NCBI GenBank assembly: GCA_002331465.1
Contig: DCYM01000242.1
Location: 1 to 30,359 of the forward strand
DNA from: Candidatus Neomicrothrix sp. UBA2110
GTDB taxonomy: Bacteria > Actinomycetota > Acidimicrobiia > Acidimicrobiales > Poriferisodalaceae
Reading direction: 5' to 3'
Length of the DNA: 30,359 nt
Shown: one piece after another, positions 1-7,821 of the stretch
How positions within the stretch are numbered: the first letter of the stretch is position 1
Layout: each line of letters begins with the position of its first letter
Notes under the pieces: model-generated
Told to the model about the DNA's origin: nothing
Seen by the model: the letters and a program-made list of their open reading frames with translations, nothing else
Database searches by the model: none
Program-made: the position numbers and the translations under genes

Positions 1-915
1 AATGGTCCACAAACCACGGCTGTGTTAGCAGGAACAGTTCGCGCCGCAACGCTGCTGACCTTAGGGGCGCTGTGCGGCATGATCGGCGAACGTTCGGGCG
101 TAGTGAACATCGGGATCGAAGGTCAGTTCCTGATGTCGGCGTTCTTAGCGTTCACGGTTACCTCAATCACGGGCTCACTGTTCATGGGAGCTATGGCGGG
201 TATAGCAACTGGACTCGCTATGGGTTGGATGTTGGCTGCGATGGCGGTCGGCCTCAAGGTGGACCAAATCATCGCCGGTGCGGTATTGAACATCGGAGCA
301 CTAGGTCTGACCTCGTTCTTCTACGACCGCAGTCGATCGTTAGGCGTCGGCAAATACACAAATATTGATCTCGGATCACTCGCCGATCTTCCGCTTGTCG
401 GAACGGTGTTTTTCAGTCGACCACCGATTACCTATCTCACAATGGCTTTGCTAGTCGTAGTCCACGTTGCACTATTTCGATCGGTGTGGGGAATGCGAAC
501 CCGTGCGATTGGCGAACACCCCGGCGCAGCAGACACCGTCGGAATTGACGTGTTGCGGTTGCGGTACCTCAACGTCACTATTGCCGGCGGATTCGCAGGT
601 CTTGGGGGCTCATACCTTGCACTAGAAGCAGTCGGCACCTTTAGTCGCGGAATGTCTGGAGGACGGGGATTTTTGGCCCTGGCGGTCATGATTTTCGGTC
701 GGCGTAGCCCCTTTGGGGCATACGCGGCGGCATTGTTTTTTGGTTTCACTACCGCGCTGCAAAATCACTTTCAGCTCAACAGCGTCTTTGACATCCCACC
801 TCAATTTGTCGGGATGTTGCCATTCGTCGTAACGATCATCGTTGTCGCGCTCAGTGGCCTGATGGGATCCATGCGAGACCCAGCGGCACTTGGACAAACC
901 TACGAGAAGGGCTGA
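1..915 (+). CDS. ABC transporter permease, nucleoside/simple-sugar type (5' end outside window)
   Basis: This is an inner-membrane permease of the BPD_transp_2 family (YufQ/NupQ-like), the channel half of importers that work with a BMP-type binding lipoprotein. The protein is almost entirely hydrophobic segments. Near the N-terminus it carries the family hallmark SGVVNIGIEGQ, and near the C-terminus the typical GRGFLALAVMIFG stretch. The reading frame is open from base 1 (NGPQTTAVLAGT...), so the GTG at 22 is probably internal and the true start lies upstream of the window. The stop at 913-915 is 2 bases before the ATPase gene, so the two are co-transcribed and probably coupled. The binding protein and the second permease of such systems are not visible and are likely upstream. 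Nucleosides are the preferred substrate guess because of the salvage genes next door; a sugar substrate cannot be excluded. Confidence 0.9.
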   Translation, partial: NGPQTTAVLAGTVRAATLLTLGALCGMIGERSGVVNIGIEGQFLMSAFLAFTVTSITGSLFMGAMAGIATGLAMGWMLAAMAVGLKVDQIIAGAVLNIGALGLTSFFYDRSRSLGVGKYTNIDLGSLADLPLVGTVFFSRPPITYLTMALLVVVHVALFRSVWGMRTRAIGEHPGAADTVGIDVLRLRYLNVTIAGGFAGLGGSYLALEAVGTFSRGMSGGRGFLALAVMIFGRRSPFGAYAAALFFGFTTALQNHFQLNSVFDIPPQFVGMLPFVVTIIVVALSGLMGSMRDPAALGQTYEKG

Positions 916-917
916 AC

Positions 918-2429
918 GTGACTGACCTTCTCCTCGCAGCGCGAAACGTAACCAAACAGTTTCCGGGCGTTCTTGCCAACGACGACGTATCCGTTGAACT
1001 GAAACCGGGCCGGATTTTAGCTCTGTTGGGTGAAAACGGGGCAGGCAAAAGCACGCTCGTGAACGTCTTATTTGGCATGTATCGACCCGACGGTGGTCAG
1101 ATCATCATCAAAGACGAAGTCGTCGACTTACGCGGACCTGATGATGCCATTTCTCGGGGCATTGGGATGGTGCATCAGCACTTTCAATTGGTGCCTCCCA
1201 TGCGCGTTGTTGAGAACATTGTCTTAGGCGCAGAGCCAACTAAGCGGGGTCTGGTAGATCTTGACGAAGCACGTCTTCGCGTTGTTGAACTTTCCACAAA
1301 ATACGGTCTAGAAGTCGATCCAGACGCGCTAGTTGAAGATCTCCCCGTTGGTATGCAACAACGGGTCGAGATACTAAAAGCGCTGTATCGAAACGCGGAT
1401 GTTCTGATTTTGGATGAACCAACTGGAGTTTTGACTCCACAAGAAGCAGACCACTTGTTGCGAGTTCTTCGGGGTTTGACTGAAACGGGTGTAGGTATCG
1501 TCTTCATTACCCACAAGCTGCGAGAGGTTCTCGCAATAGCCGACGACATCGTGGTCTTGCGTGAAGGTCGGGTGGTGGGAACTACGACACCTGATCAGGC
1601 CACCGAAAGCGGTCTGGCCGAAATGATGGTTGGACGTAGCGTCGTGCTCCGCGTCGAAAAAGAGGCTGCGCAACCAGGGGATGTTGTGCTGCAAGTCGAT
1701 GACTTGCAGGTCAATGACGATCGAGGTCAGCTAGCCGTCGATGGGGTAAGCCTCCAAGTGCGGGCCGGTGAAATAGTGGGCGTGGCTGGGGTCGAAGGAA
1801 ATGGTCAACGAGAATTGGTGGAAGCAATCACCGGTCTACGGCACGCTTCGTCTGGTGTGATGGCAATAGGGGGCAAACCATTAACCAATAATTCGACCCG
1901 ACAGATCTTAGAAAATGGCGTCGGGCATATTCCCGAAGACCGTGAAAAGCACGGCATAATCGCCGCCTACTCACTAGCTGAAAATTCTGTTCTCAACCGG
2001 TACTACCGCGCGCCCTTCTCGAGCCGAGGCATCATGCGTCGAGAAGTCATATACGAACACGCCCAATCTGTAGTCGAAGAATTCGATGTTCGAACGCCGA
2101 GTGTCACCGTGGCTGCCTCGAGCCTGAGTGGGGGCAACAAACAGAAGTTGATCGTTGGCCGCGAATTCAGTGAAAACATCAAGCTCCTGGTTGCAGCTCA
2201 GCCGACTCGCGGAATTGACATTGGGGCCATTGAATTCATTCACCGTCGAATCGTGGAACAACGCGACAAAGGAGCCGCTGTGTTGCTCGTATCGGCTGAA
2301 CTTGATGAAATCCTTAGTCTCGCCGACCGCGTAGCGGTTCTCTACGACGGCAAACTCGTGGATGTCCTCGACGCGAACGTCGCCACTCGCGAGAGAGTTG
2401 GTCTGCTAATGGCGGGGATCACCGATTAG
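918..2429 (+). CDS. ABC transporter ATP-binding protein, duplicated-domain nucleoside/sugar type
   Basis: This 503-residue cytoplasmic ATPase has two nucleotide-binding domains in tandem, as in YufO/NupA and RbsA-type proteins. Domain 1 has Walker A GENGAGKST (residues 38-46), the relaxed signature LPVGMQQRVEI (about 142-152), Walker B LILDEPTG (163-170) and switch His199. Domain 2 has the degenerate Walker A GVEGNGQRE (291-299), the signature LSGGNKQK (403-410) and AAQPTRGID (426-434), where the usual Walker B Asp-Glu has become Ala-Gln. This one-active, one-degenerate arrangement is normal for the family. The start is GTG 918, with an AAGGG ribosome site inside the end of the permease gene. 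It energises import together with the permease just upstream. The gene converges on the aldolase/SDR gene, leaving only 11 bases between the two stops. Confidence 0.95.
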   Translation: MTDLLLAARNVTKQFPGVLANDDVSVELKPGRILALLGENGAGKSTLVNVLFGMYRPDGGQIIIKDEVVDLRGPDDAISRGIGMVHQHFQLVPPMRVVENIVLGAEPTKRGLVDLDEARLRVVELSTKYGLEVDPDALVEDLPVGMQQRVEILKALYRNADVLILDEPTGVLTPQEADHLLRVLRGLTETGVGIVFITHKLREVLAIADDIVVLREGRVVGTTTPDQATESGLAEMMVGRSVVLRVEKEAAQPGDVVLQVDDLQVNDDRGQLAVDGVSLQVRAGEIVGVAGVEGNGQRELVEAITGLRHASSGVMAIGGKPLTNNSTRQILENGVGHIPEDREKHGIIAAYSLAENSVLNRYYRAPFSSRGIMRREVIYEHAQSVVEEFDVRTPSVTVAASSLSGGNKQKLIVGREFSENIKLLVAAQPTRGIDIGAIEFIHRRIVEQRDKGAAVLLVSAELDEILSLADRVAVLYDGKLVDVLDANVATRERVGLLMAGITD

Positions 2430-2440
2430 CAACTTGTTGG

Positions 2441-4420
2441 TCAGATCACTCGATCACTGCCACCGTCTATGGGAATCTGAGCACCAGTTATTCGGCTAAA
2501 CGAGTGGCCACACATCGTTGCCACCAGCTCCCCAATATCGTGACTCGTGATTTCTCGGCCTAGAAGGTTGCGCGCCCTGTACTCATTGGCCGTCAATCCG
2601 TAGTTTGCTGCTCTTTCTTCAATGAGGTCGTTGGACCACAGACCCGTGTCAAACACGCCGTCAGGATGAATGGTGTTTACAACGATCCCATCAGCAGCCC
2701 ACTCCAGCGCAGCTACCCGCCCTAGCTGAGTCATCGCTGCTTTGGAGGTGCTGTACGCGGCTGCGCCCTTCCCTGGCGCCGACACATTCTTTGATCCGAC
2801 TAAAAGCACACGACCACCATTAGGCGCTATGCGCAGAAATGGGTGCGTGGCTCGAAGCAAATTCGTCACCCCGTTCAGGTTCACGGCCAACGTACTGTCC
2901 CAGTCGCCCTGAACGAGATCAGCGATGTGGTCCGATGCCCCGAAGACGCCGGCGGCGGCGACCACCATGTCGATTCCTCCGAACCGACGAACCCCAGTAT
3001 CGACAGCACAGCGCAGTGCGTCTGGGTCTGTGACATCTGCAACCAGTTCACAAAACGACGAATCATTATCCCCACCGTTTGCGGGCGTGTTGATATCTAT
3101 GCCAATAACAGTGGCACCTTCTTTGAGGAGAGCTTGCGCACAAGCGCGACCAATCCCCGACGAGGAGCCGGTAACTAAAGCAACTTCGCCAGACATGGGG
3201 GGCTTTGAACCGGACTTCCCCAATTTTGCTTGCTCAAGTTCCCAATATTCGACTTCAAAAAGATCCGATTCCGGAAGTGCAACGAATCCCCCTAATCCTT
3301 CTGCGGCTTCGATGACGTCGATCGTATGTAAGTAAATGTCCGACGCGATTTTGCAATCAGATACCCGTTTGCCGGCAGTGAGGAGTCCCAACTCTGGGTC
3401 GAGGACAACGCGAGGAGCTGGATCTAGTTCTCGAATACCGGGGAAACGTGCTCGATTGCGCTCAAAATATTTGTGGTAGTCCTCAACAAAGCTTGCGACG
3501 TCTCGGCCCACTAATGGGAACTGCTTGGTTCGGATGATGTGATCAGGTGTTGCGGGCCCACGACACGCGACGTCTTTGGCATCTGTCCTCGCTGCGAAGG
3601 AGTTAGATCGGACGTTGGCGGTGCGAGTTAGAAGCATCGGGGAACCGGCCGCAGTGGAAAGCTCGTTGCGAAGGGTTGCCTGGTCGATGGTTGCACCTTT
3701 GGTCCCCACGCTTTCGGCAAGCGCCGCAGAAGCTGCGATGTCGACCGCCGCAACAGATTTCAGGTACTCCTCCGCTTCAGTGATTACCTGAATCATCTTT
3801 GTGTAAGCCATTTCGGTTGTGTCACCGAACGTAAACACACCGTGGTTCATGAGGACCATGGCCATCGTTTGGGAATTCGATTGTTGATCGAATTCACGAG
3901 CACAGGCTTTTGCGAGATCGAACCCCGGCATCACGTACGGCACCACCACAACTTTGTCGCCCCACAATTCCCGAATTCTTTCCTCTCCGTTAGCCGTGTT
4001 GGTGAGAGCCAAGGCGGCGTCAGCATGAGTGTGTTGCACAGCCACAAACGGTAACGAGGCATGCAAAATTGCCTCGACCGATGGATTCGGCGCGGAAGCA
4101 TCAAGCAGGTTAAGCCTCAACTGGTTCACCATTTCGGTATCAGTCAACGATGGCAGAGTGGCTAAACGCCTGACTGAATCGAGGCGCAGAGGAGCAAAAC
4201 CTTGCGGTTCGATTGTTGCAAGATCCCAGCCGCTACCTTTCACGTACAAGACATCAAGTTCTTCACCATGAACGTCAACTTCTCGAGTTTTGATCGATGT
4301 GTTCCCTCCTCCGTGGAGAACGAGAGCAGCTTCAGACCCGAGAAGTCTTGACCCGTAGACACATTCGCCCAATGCCCCAAGAAATTTTGAGGCGTCTTTC
4401 GTGTCCCATCGATTTTTCAT
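2441..4420 (-). CDS. Bifunctional class II aldolase / short-chain dehydrogenase fusion
   Basis: This 659-residue fusion is like the RhaD-RhaE/YuxG-type aldolase-dehydrogenases. Residues about 1-400 are a class II (zinc) aldolase/adducin domain with HGGGNTS at 36-42, YVKGSGWD (59-66), a PSxE motif (Glu116) and the metal ligands His130, His132 (HTH) and His193 (NHG). Residues about 410-659 are an SDR with TGSSSGIG (417-424), Ser543 and the catalytic pair Tyr556 and Lys560 (YSTSK). The aldolase would cleave a ketose-1-phosphate to DHAP and an aldehyde; the SDR would oxidise or reduce that aldehyde. The gene overlaps mtnA by 4 bases (ATGA) and follows upp, so the likely substrate is 5-deoxyribulose- or 5-methylthioribulose-1-phosphate (DHAP shunt) rather than rhamnulose-1-phosphate. 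No rhamnose isomerase or kinase is nearby. The fold assignments are secure; the substrate is inferred from context. Confidence 0.92.
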   Translation of the reverse strand: MKNRWDTKDASKFLGALGECVYGSRLLGSEAALVLHGGGNTSIKTREVDVHGEELDVLYVKGSGWDLATIEPQGFAPLRLDSVRRLATLPSLTDTEMVNQLRLNLLDASAPNPSVEAILHASLPFVAVQHTHADAALALTNTANGEERIRELWGDKVVVVPYVMPGFDLAKACAREFDQQSNSQTMAMVLMNHGVFTFGDTTEMAYTKMIQVITEAEEYLKSVAAVDIAASAALAESVGTKGATIDQATLRNELSTAAGSPMLLTRTANVRSNSFAARTDAKDVACRGPATPDHIIRTKQFPLVGRDVASFVEDYHKYFERNRARFPGIRELDPAPRVVLDPELGLLTAGKRVSDCKIASDIYLHTIDVIEAAEGLGGFVALPESDLFEVEYWELEQAKLGKSGSKPPMSGEVALVTGSSSGIGRACAQALLKEGATVIGIDINTPANGGDNDSSFCELVADVTDPDALRCAVDTGVRRFGGIDMVVAAAGVFGASDHIADLVQGDWDSTLAVNLNGVTNLLRATHPFLRIAPNGGRVLLVGSKNVSAPGKGAAAYSTSKAAMTQLGRVAALEWAADGIVVNTIHPDGVFDTGLWSNDLIEERAANYGLTANEYRARNLLGREITSHDIGELVATMCGHSFSRITGAQIPIDGGSDRVI

Positions 4421-5475
4421 TGGGAGGCTCCAGCTCGTAAAAGGGCGTCAGCGATAGATGCCTGAAAGGGCGCTCGCAAGACGCCAACTTCAGTGATGAT
4501 CGCTGTAATGAGATTTTGAGGTGTGACATCGAACGCCGGGTTGGCGACGGCCACACCTTCAGGGGTTACTCGCTTTCCCTGAATTTCGTGGACTTCGCTC
4601 GCGTCGCGCTCTTCTATCTCGATGTGGTTACCGCTGGGCAGAGCGGCGTCAATTGTGGACGTAGGCGCAGCTACGTAGAAAGGGATCCCAGCTTCTCGCG
4701 CCGCTAACGCATGAGCAACTGTCCCGATTTTGTTTGCGGTGTCACCGTTTGCCGCAATGCGGTCAGCTCCGACTATGTATGCGTCCACTTTGCCTGATAG
4801 CACCGCTGAGGCCATCGCGGCATCCGGTAAAACAGTCACGTCGATGCCTGCGTCATCGAGTTCCCAGGCAGTGAGTCGGGCTCCTTGGAGAAGAGGTCGG
4901 GTTTCAGATGCCAGAACTCGAAGTGGTTCACCCGCTTCGGCTTTGGCATACATCGGCGCTAGCGCAGTACCGTTTCCTGCCGTCGCTAGACGCCCCGCGT
5001 TGCAGTGAGTTCCGATAGTGACCGCCGTCCGCAATAGTTCATGACCCAATCGGCCGATCTCTTCGCAAGCCGCAGCGTCTTCCTCGGCCACTTTGTGAGC
5101 TTCAGCAAGCAGAGCAGACCGTAAATCGTCAAGGGTTTCAGTTGAGGACACTGCGTGATCTATCACCCGATCTACTGCCCAACGAAGGTTGACTGCGGTG
5201 GGGCGGGCATCACCAATAAATGTTCGTAACTCTTCAAGTCGTCTGGTTGCCGCTCCAAAAGTTGAAGACGCCTGTTCGTCTAACCCCACAACTAACGCCA
5301 ACGCTCCGAACGCCCCCAATGCGGGCGCACCACGAATAGCGAGGCGATCAATTGCGTCAACGGCGGCGGCAACTGTCCGTATTTCGACAATTTTTACTTC
5401 TGCAGGCAAGAGCGTCTGATCAATAATTCGGATGTGATTTTCGACCCATTCAATTGGGGGCGTCAGGTTTTTCAT
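4417..5475 (-). CDS. mtnA: S-methyl-5-thioribose-1-phosphate isomerase family (MtnA / 5-deoxyribose-1-P isomerase)
   Basis: This 352-residue aldose-ketose isomerase of the MtnA/eIF2B-like fold has the full length expected for MtnA. It shows RGAPALG (48-54), the catalytic Cys158 in THCNAGRLAT, the stretch ETRPLLQGARLTAWEL (191-206), the catalytic Asp238 in GADRIAANGD and the YVAAPTSTID motif. It converts a ribose-1-phosphate derivative (5-methylthio- or 5-deoxyribose-1-phosphate) to the ribulose-1-phosphate form. Its start overlaps the upp stop by 4 bases and its stop overlaps the aldolase start by 4 bases, so the three are translationally coupled. mtnB, mtnC and mtnD of the classical methionine salvage pathway are not in the window. 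The downstream aldolase instead points to the DHAP shunt (DrdI/DrdA-like chemistry). A kinase or phosphorylase to feed it is not visible. Confidence 0.93.
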   Translation of the reverse strand: MKNLTPPIEWVENHIRIIDQTLLPAEVKIVEIRTVAAAVDAIDRLAIRGAPALGAFGALALVVGLDEQASSTFGAATRRLEELRTFIGDARPTAVNLRWAVDRVIDHAVSSTETLDDLRSALLAEAHKVAEEDAAACEEIGRLGHELLRTAVTIGTHCNAGRLATAGNGTALAPMYAKAEAGEPLRVLASETRPLLQGARLTAWELDDAGIDVTVLPDAAMASAVLSGKVDAYIVGADRIAANGDTANKIGTVAHALAAREAGIPFYVAAPTSTIDAALPSGNHIEIEERDASEVHEIQGKRVTPEGVAVANPAFDVTPQNLITAIITEVGVLRAPFQASIADALLRAGASQ

Positions 5476-6095
5476 GACAACGTTCCGTACAGGCGATCGC
5501 CGGCGTCTCCGAGCCCGGGAATTATGTAACCGAGTTCGTTGAGGCCTTCATCAAGTGCGGCTGCCACGATGCGAACTAGCGGATGATGTGTGGCGACATG
5601 TTCGACACCTTCGGGCGCTGCAACGACACACATCAAGGTGATGCTTTCTGGGTTTTGTGCTGCTACCCGGTTGAGCGCTGTCACCGCGCTGTGTCCCGTG
5701 GCCAACATGGGGTCAACTACTAGAACGTGACGCCCTGCGAGAGCGGGAAGTTTCACTAGGTATTCGTTGGCCTCGAGGGTTTCGTGATCTCGGACAAGAC
5801 CAATGAACCCCACATCGGCATCCGACAGAATCCGTAACACTCCGTCAAGTAGACCGTTTCCCGCGCGAAGTACTGAGACCACTACGGGTGTGCCTCCCCG
5901 TAATTCTCTTCCAGTCGTCTTCGCCAAAGGCGTTTCGATAGTTAACGAAGTTGTTGGTAATTCGGTTGTAGCGGGACCAACCATTAGTTGGCCGATCTGC
6001 CCAAGTAGCCGCCGGAACTCTTCGACTCCAGTTGCAGTTGATCGCAGACGATCAGTCCACGCTGATAGAACGGGATGATCAACGACGGTAAACAC
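5472..6095 (-). CDS. upp: Uracil phosphoribosyltransferase
   Basis: This 207-residue cytoplasmic enzyme makes UMP from uracil and PRPP. The PRPP-binding loop VVDPMLATG lies at 126-134 and the uracil-binding C-terminal motif YIIPGLGDAGDR at 190-201, both characteristic of Upp. Length is normal for the family (about 208). The start is GTG 6095. A TACTGT hexamer at 6102-6107 ends 6 bases before it, with no clear ribosome site between, suggesting a leaderless transcript. It is the first gene of upp - mtnA - aldolase/SDR and lies divergent to psuG, whose reaction releases uracil. Base salvage and sugar-phosphate disposal are therefore grouped together. Confidence 0.95.
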   Translation of the reverse strand: MFTVVDHPVLSAWTDRLRSTATGVEEFRRLLGQIGQLMVGPATTELPTTSLTIETPLAKTTGRELRGGTPVVVSVLRAGNGLLDGVLRILSDADVGFIGLVRDHETLEANEYLVKLPALAGRHVLVVDPMLATGHSAVTALNRVAAQNPESITLMCVVAAPEGVEHVATHHPLVRIVAAALDEGLNELGYIIPGLGDAGDRLYGTLS

Positions 6096-6166
6096 GGTCC
6101 CACAGTAGAAGCAGGCGCGACCTTATGTCGCATGGCTGACATGCTGGAGCGAGCAAGGAGCTACAG
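6096..6166. promoter_or_regulatory. Divergent promoter region upp / psuG
   Basis: These 71 bases separate two divergent salvage operons. On the minus strand TACTGT (6102-6107) sits 6 bases from the upp GTG and fits a -10 element for a leaderless message. In the middle is an inverted repeat GCGAC-cttat-GTCGC (6117-6131), placed where a shared operator could act on both promoters. On the plus strand AAGGAG (6155-6160) is a strong ribosome site 6 bases before the psuG ATG. The -10 assignment and operator role are inference. Confidence 0.45.
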
Positions 6167-7066
6167 ATGATCGTTGTGGGTGACGAAGTACGAGCGGCAC
6201 TATCGGCGAAAACGGCTGTGGTTGGGCTGGAATCAACGATCTTTTCGACCCTGGGTTTGCCGTCCCCTGCAAATTCGGAAGCGTTGGCTAGATGCAACGC
6301 TGCAGTTCGTAACGCGGGCGCCGTTCCCGCACTCACAGCCGTTATCGACGGTGTGATCTGGGCTGGGGTTCCCGAAGAAATGGAGGAGCGTGTCTTGGGC
6401 GCTTCGGTCAAGGTGGCTGCACGGGATCTGGGCGCCGTAAGTGCTCAGCGGTTAGCGGTCGGGGCGACCACGGTTTCGGCGAGTCTCGCCATCGCTGACC
6501 AAGTCGGTATCGAAGTGTTTGCGACGGGTGGCATTGGTGGAGTCCATCGGGGTAGTGAAATTACCGGAGATATTTCCTCTGACTTAGATGCCATTGCTCG
6601 ACACGGAATAACAACTGTCAGCGCTGGCGCTAAAGCATTTTTAGATTTACCGCGCACTTTGGAGTATTTAGAGACGCGCTCGGTCCCAGTGGTCGGGTGG
6701 CGGACCAATCACTTTCCGGCCTTCTACACACAAAACTCTGGGCTTGAAGTTCCACATCGCGTCGACGACGCCATATCAGCTGCACGCGTTCACGTCGCAC
6801 GACGTGAACTGGGACAAGGAGGCGTACTCCTTGCTGTGCCGATCCCAAGTCATGCGGAGCTAGATGGGCAACGAATTGCAGACGCTATTGAAGAAGGCCT
6901 CCATCTGGTCAGCAGTCGGCGGCTTTCGGGACCTCAGATAACCCCCGTGGTGCTCGCTGAGGTAGAGAAAGTAACTGGCGGTGACAGCGTCACGGCCAAC
7001 CTCGCACTGGCGGAACACAACGCCGATATTGCGGCACAGGTTGCGTTAGCGATAGCGCAATTGTGA
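6167..7066 (+). CDS. psuG: Pseudouridine-5'-phosphate glycosidase
   Basis: This 299-residue enzyme (family usual about 300-312) splits pseudouridine 5'-phosphate, breaking the C-C glycosidic bond, to uracil and ribose 5-phosphate. Recognisable family motifs in order: LEST with the catalytic Glu at 22, AVIDG (58-62), VKVAARDL with Lys82, FATGGIGGVHRG (118-129), the Mn-binding DISSDL (135-140), the Schiff-base Lys156 in SAGAKAFLD, PRTLEYLET (162-170), FPAFY, and a C-terminal ANLALAEHNA. The start is fixed by AAGGAG six bases upstream. The usual partner, pseudouridine kinase psuK, is not adjacent; the next gene, overlapping by 4 bases (GTGA), is a TSUP permease. The uracil product can be used by Upp encoded just across the divergent promoter. 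Confidence 0.95.
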   Translation: MIVVGDEVRAALSAKTAVVGLESTIFSTLGLPSPANSEALARCNAAVRNAGAVPALTAVIDGVIWAGVPEEMEERVLGASVKVAARDLGAVSAQRLAVGATTVSASLAIADQVGIEVFATGGIGGVHRGSEITGDISSDLDAIARHGITTVSAGAKAFLDLPRTLEYLETRSVPVVGWRTNHFPAFYTQNSGLEVPHRVDDAISAARVHVARRELGQGGVLLAVPIPSHAELDGQRIADAIEEGLHLVSSRRLSGPQITPVVLAEVEKVTGGDSVTANLALAEHNADIAAQVALAIAQL

Positions 7067-7800
7067 GCGGACTGGAGTTTTTGGTAGTAGCGCTTGCAGT
7101 AATACTGGGATCGTTAGTGAAAGGGGTAACTGGTCTTGGCCTCCCTCTCACGGCGGTGCCGGTGATCGCTTTTTTTGTTGGGGTTGAAGATGCTGTGGTG
7201 ATAATGGCGGCACCGACTGCGGTAAGTAACGCAATGTTGGTTCGAGAACATCGACACGAACTCCGGTCAGCGGAACATTTACCGCTGTTTGCTGGGCTTG
7301 GCGCGGTGGGCGCTGTTCTCGGAGCGTGGGCGCTTCCTCGTATCAACGAACGGGCACTGCTTCTGGTGTTAACGCTGCTGTTGGCGGCGTTCCTTGCATG
7401 GAGATTTTCTTCTGCTTCGCCAAGATGGTCCCCAACGGTGCAGCGATGGGGGAGAGCACCCGTTGCGTTGACTTGCGGTGTGGCTCAAGGAGCAACGGGG
7501 ATTTCGGGCCCGCTTGTTGCTGCGTGGTTTCAGGGTCTTGGCGTGTCTCGTGAACGGTTCGTAGTTTCGAACACTTCCATTTTTTTGTTTACAGGTTTAA
7601 CTCAGTTGTTAACGTTGTCTTTGACCGGTCAGTGGTCTAGTCAACGACTATGGGGTGCAGCGTTAGCGGCGTCACTAGTCAGTATGGCCTTGCCCTTTGG
7701 GATACGGATTGGGCGTCGATTGGACTCGGAACGGTTCGAAACTGCGGTGAACATAGTAATTTCGGTATGCACGATCAGTCTTCTCGTTCGAGTCTTCTAA
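7063..7800 (+). CDS. TSUP family permease (TauE/SafE-like)
   Basis: This 245-residue membrane protein has seven or eight hydrophobic segments and the two-repeat organisation of the TSUP (DUF81, TauE/SafE) family. Repeat one begins GSLVKGVTGLGLPL (about 13-26) and repeat two GVAQGATGISGPLVAAW, the two glycine-rich re-entrant motifs. Family members move sulfite, sulfonates, organosulfur compounds or other small anions; the substrate here cannot be read from sequence. GTG 7063 overlaps the psuG stop by 4 bases, so translation is coupled, and menE follows 21 bases later. Its place between pseudouridine degradation and menaquinone synthesis does not reveal the cargo. Confidence 0.85.
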   Translation: MSGLEFLVVALAVILGSLVKGVTGLGLPLTAVPVIAFFVGVEDAVVIMAAPTAVSNAMLVREHRHELRSAEHLPLFAGLGAVGAVLGAWALPRINERALLLVLTLLLAAFLAWRFSSASPRWSPTVQRWGRAPVALTCGVAQGATGISGPLVAAWFQGLGVSRERFVVSNTSIFLFTGLTQLLTLSLTGQWSSQRLWGAALAASLVSMALPFGIRIGRRLDSERFETAVNIVISVCTISLLVRVF

Positions 7801-7821
7801 GTCGGCGATAGCGTCGCTAAT

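Noticed and set aside
918..2429. Degenerate second nucleotide-binding domain of the ABC ATPase as a possible inactivating change
   Set aside because: GVEGNGQRE and AAQPTRGID are normal for this nucleoside/sugar importer subfamily, so nothing is broken.
2430..2439. CAACTTGTTG palindrome between the convergent ATPase and aldolase stops
   Set aside because: A five-base stem without loop or U-run is too weak for a terminator, and such a short palindrome is expected by chance.
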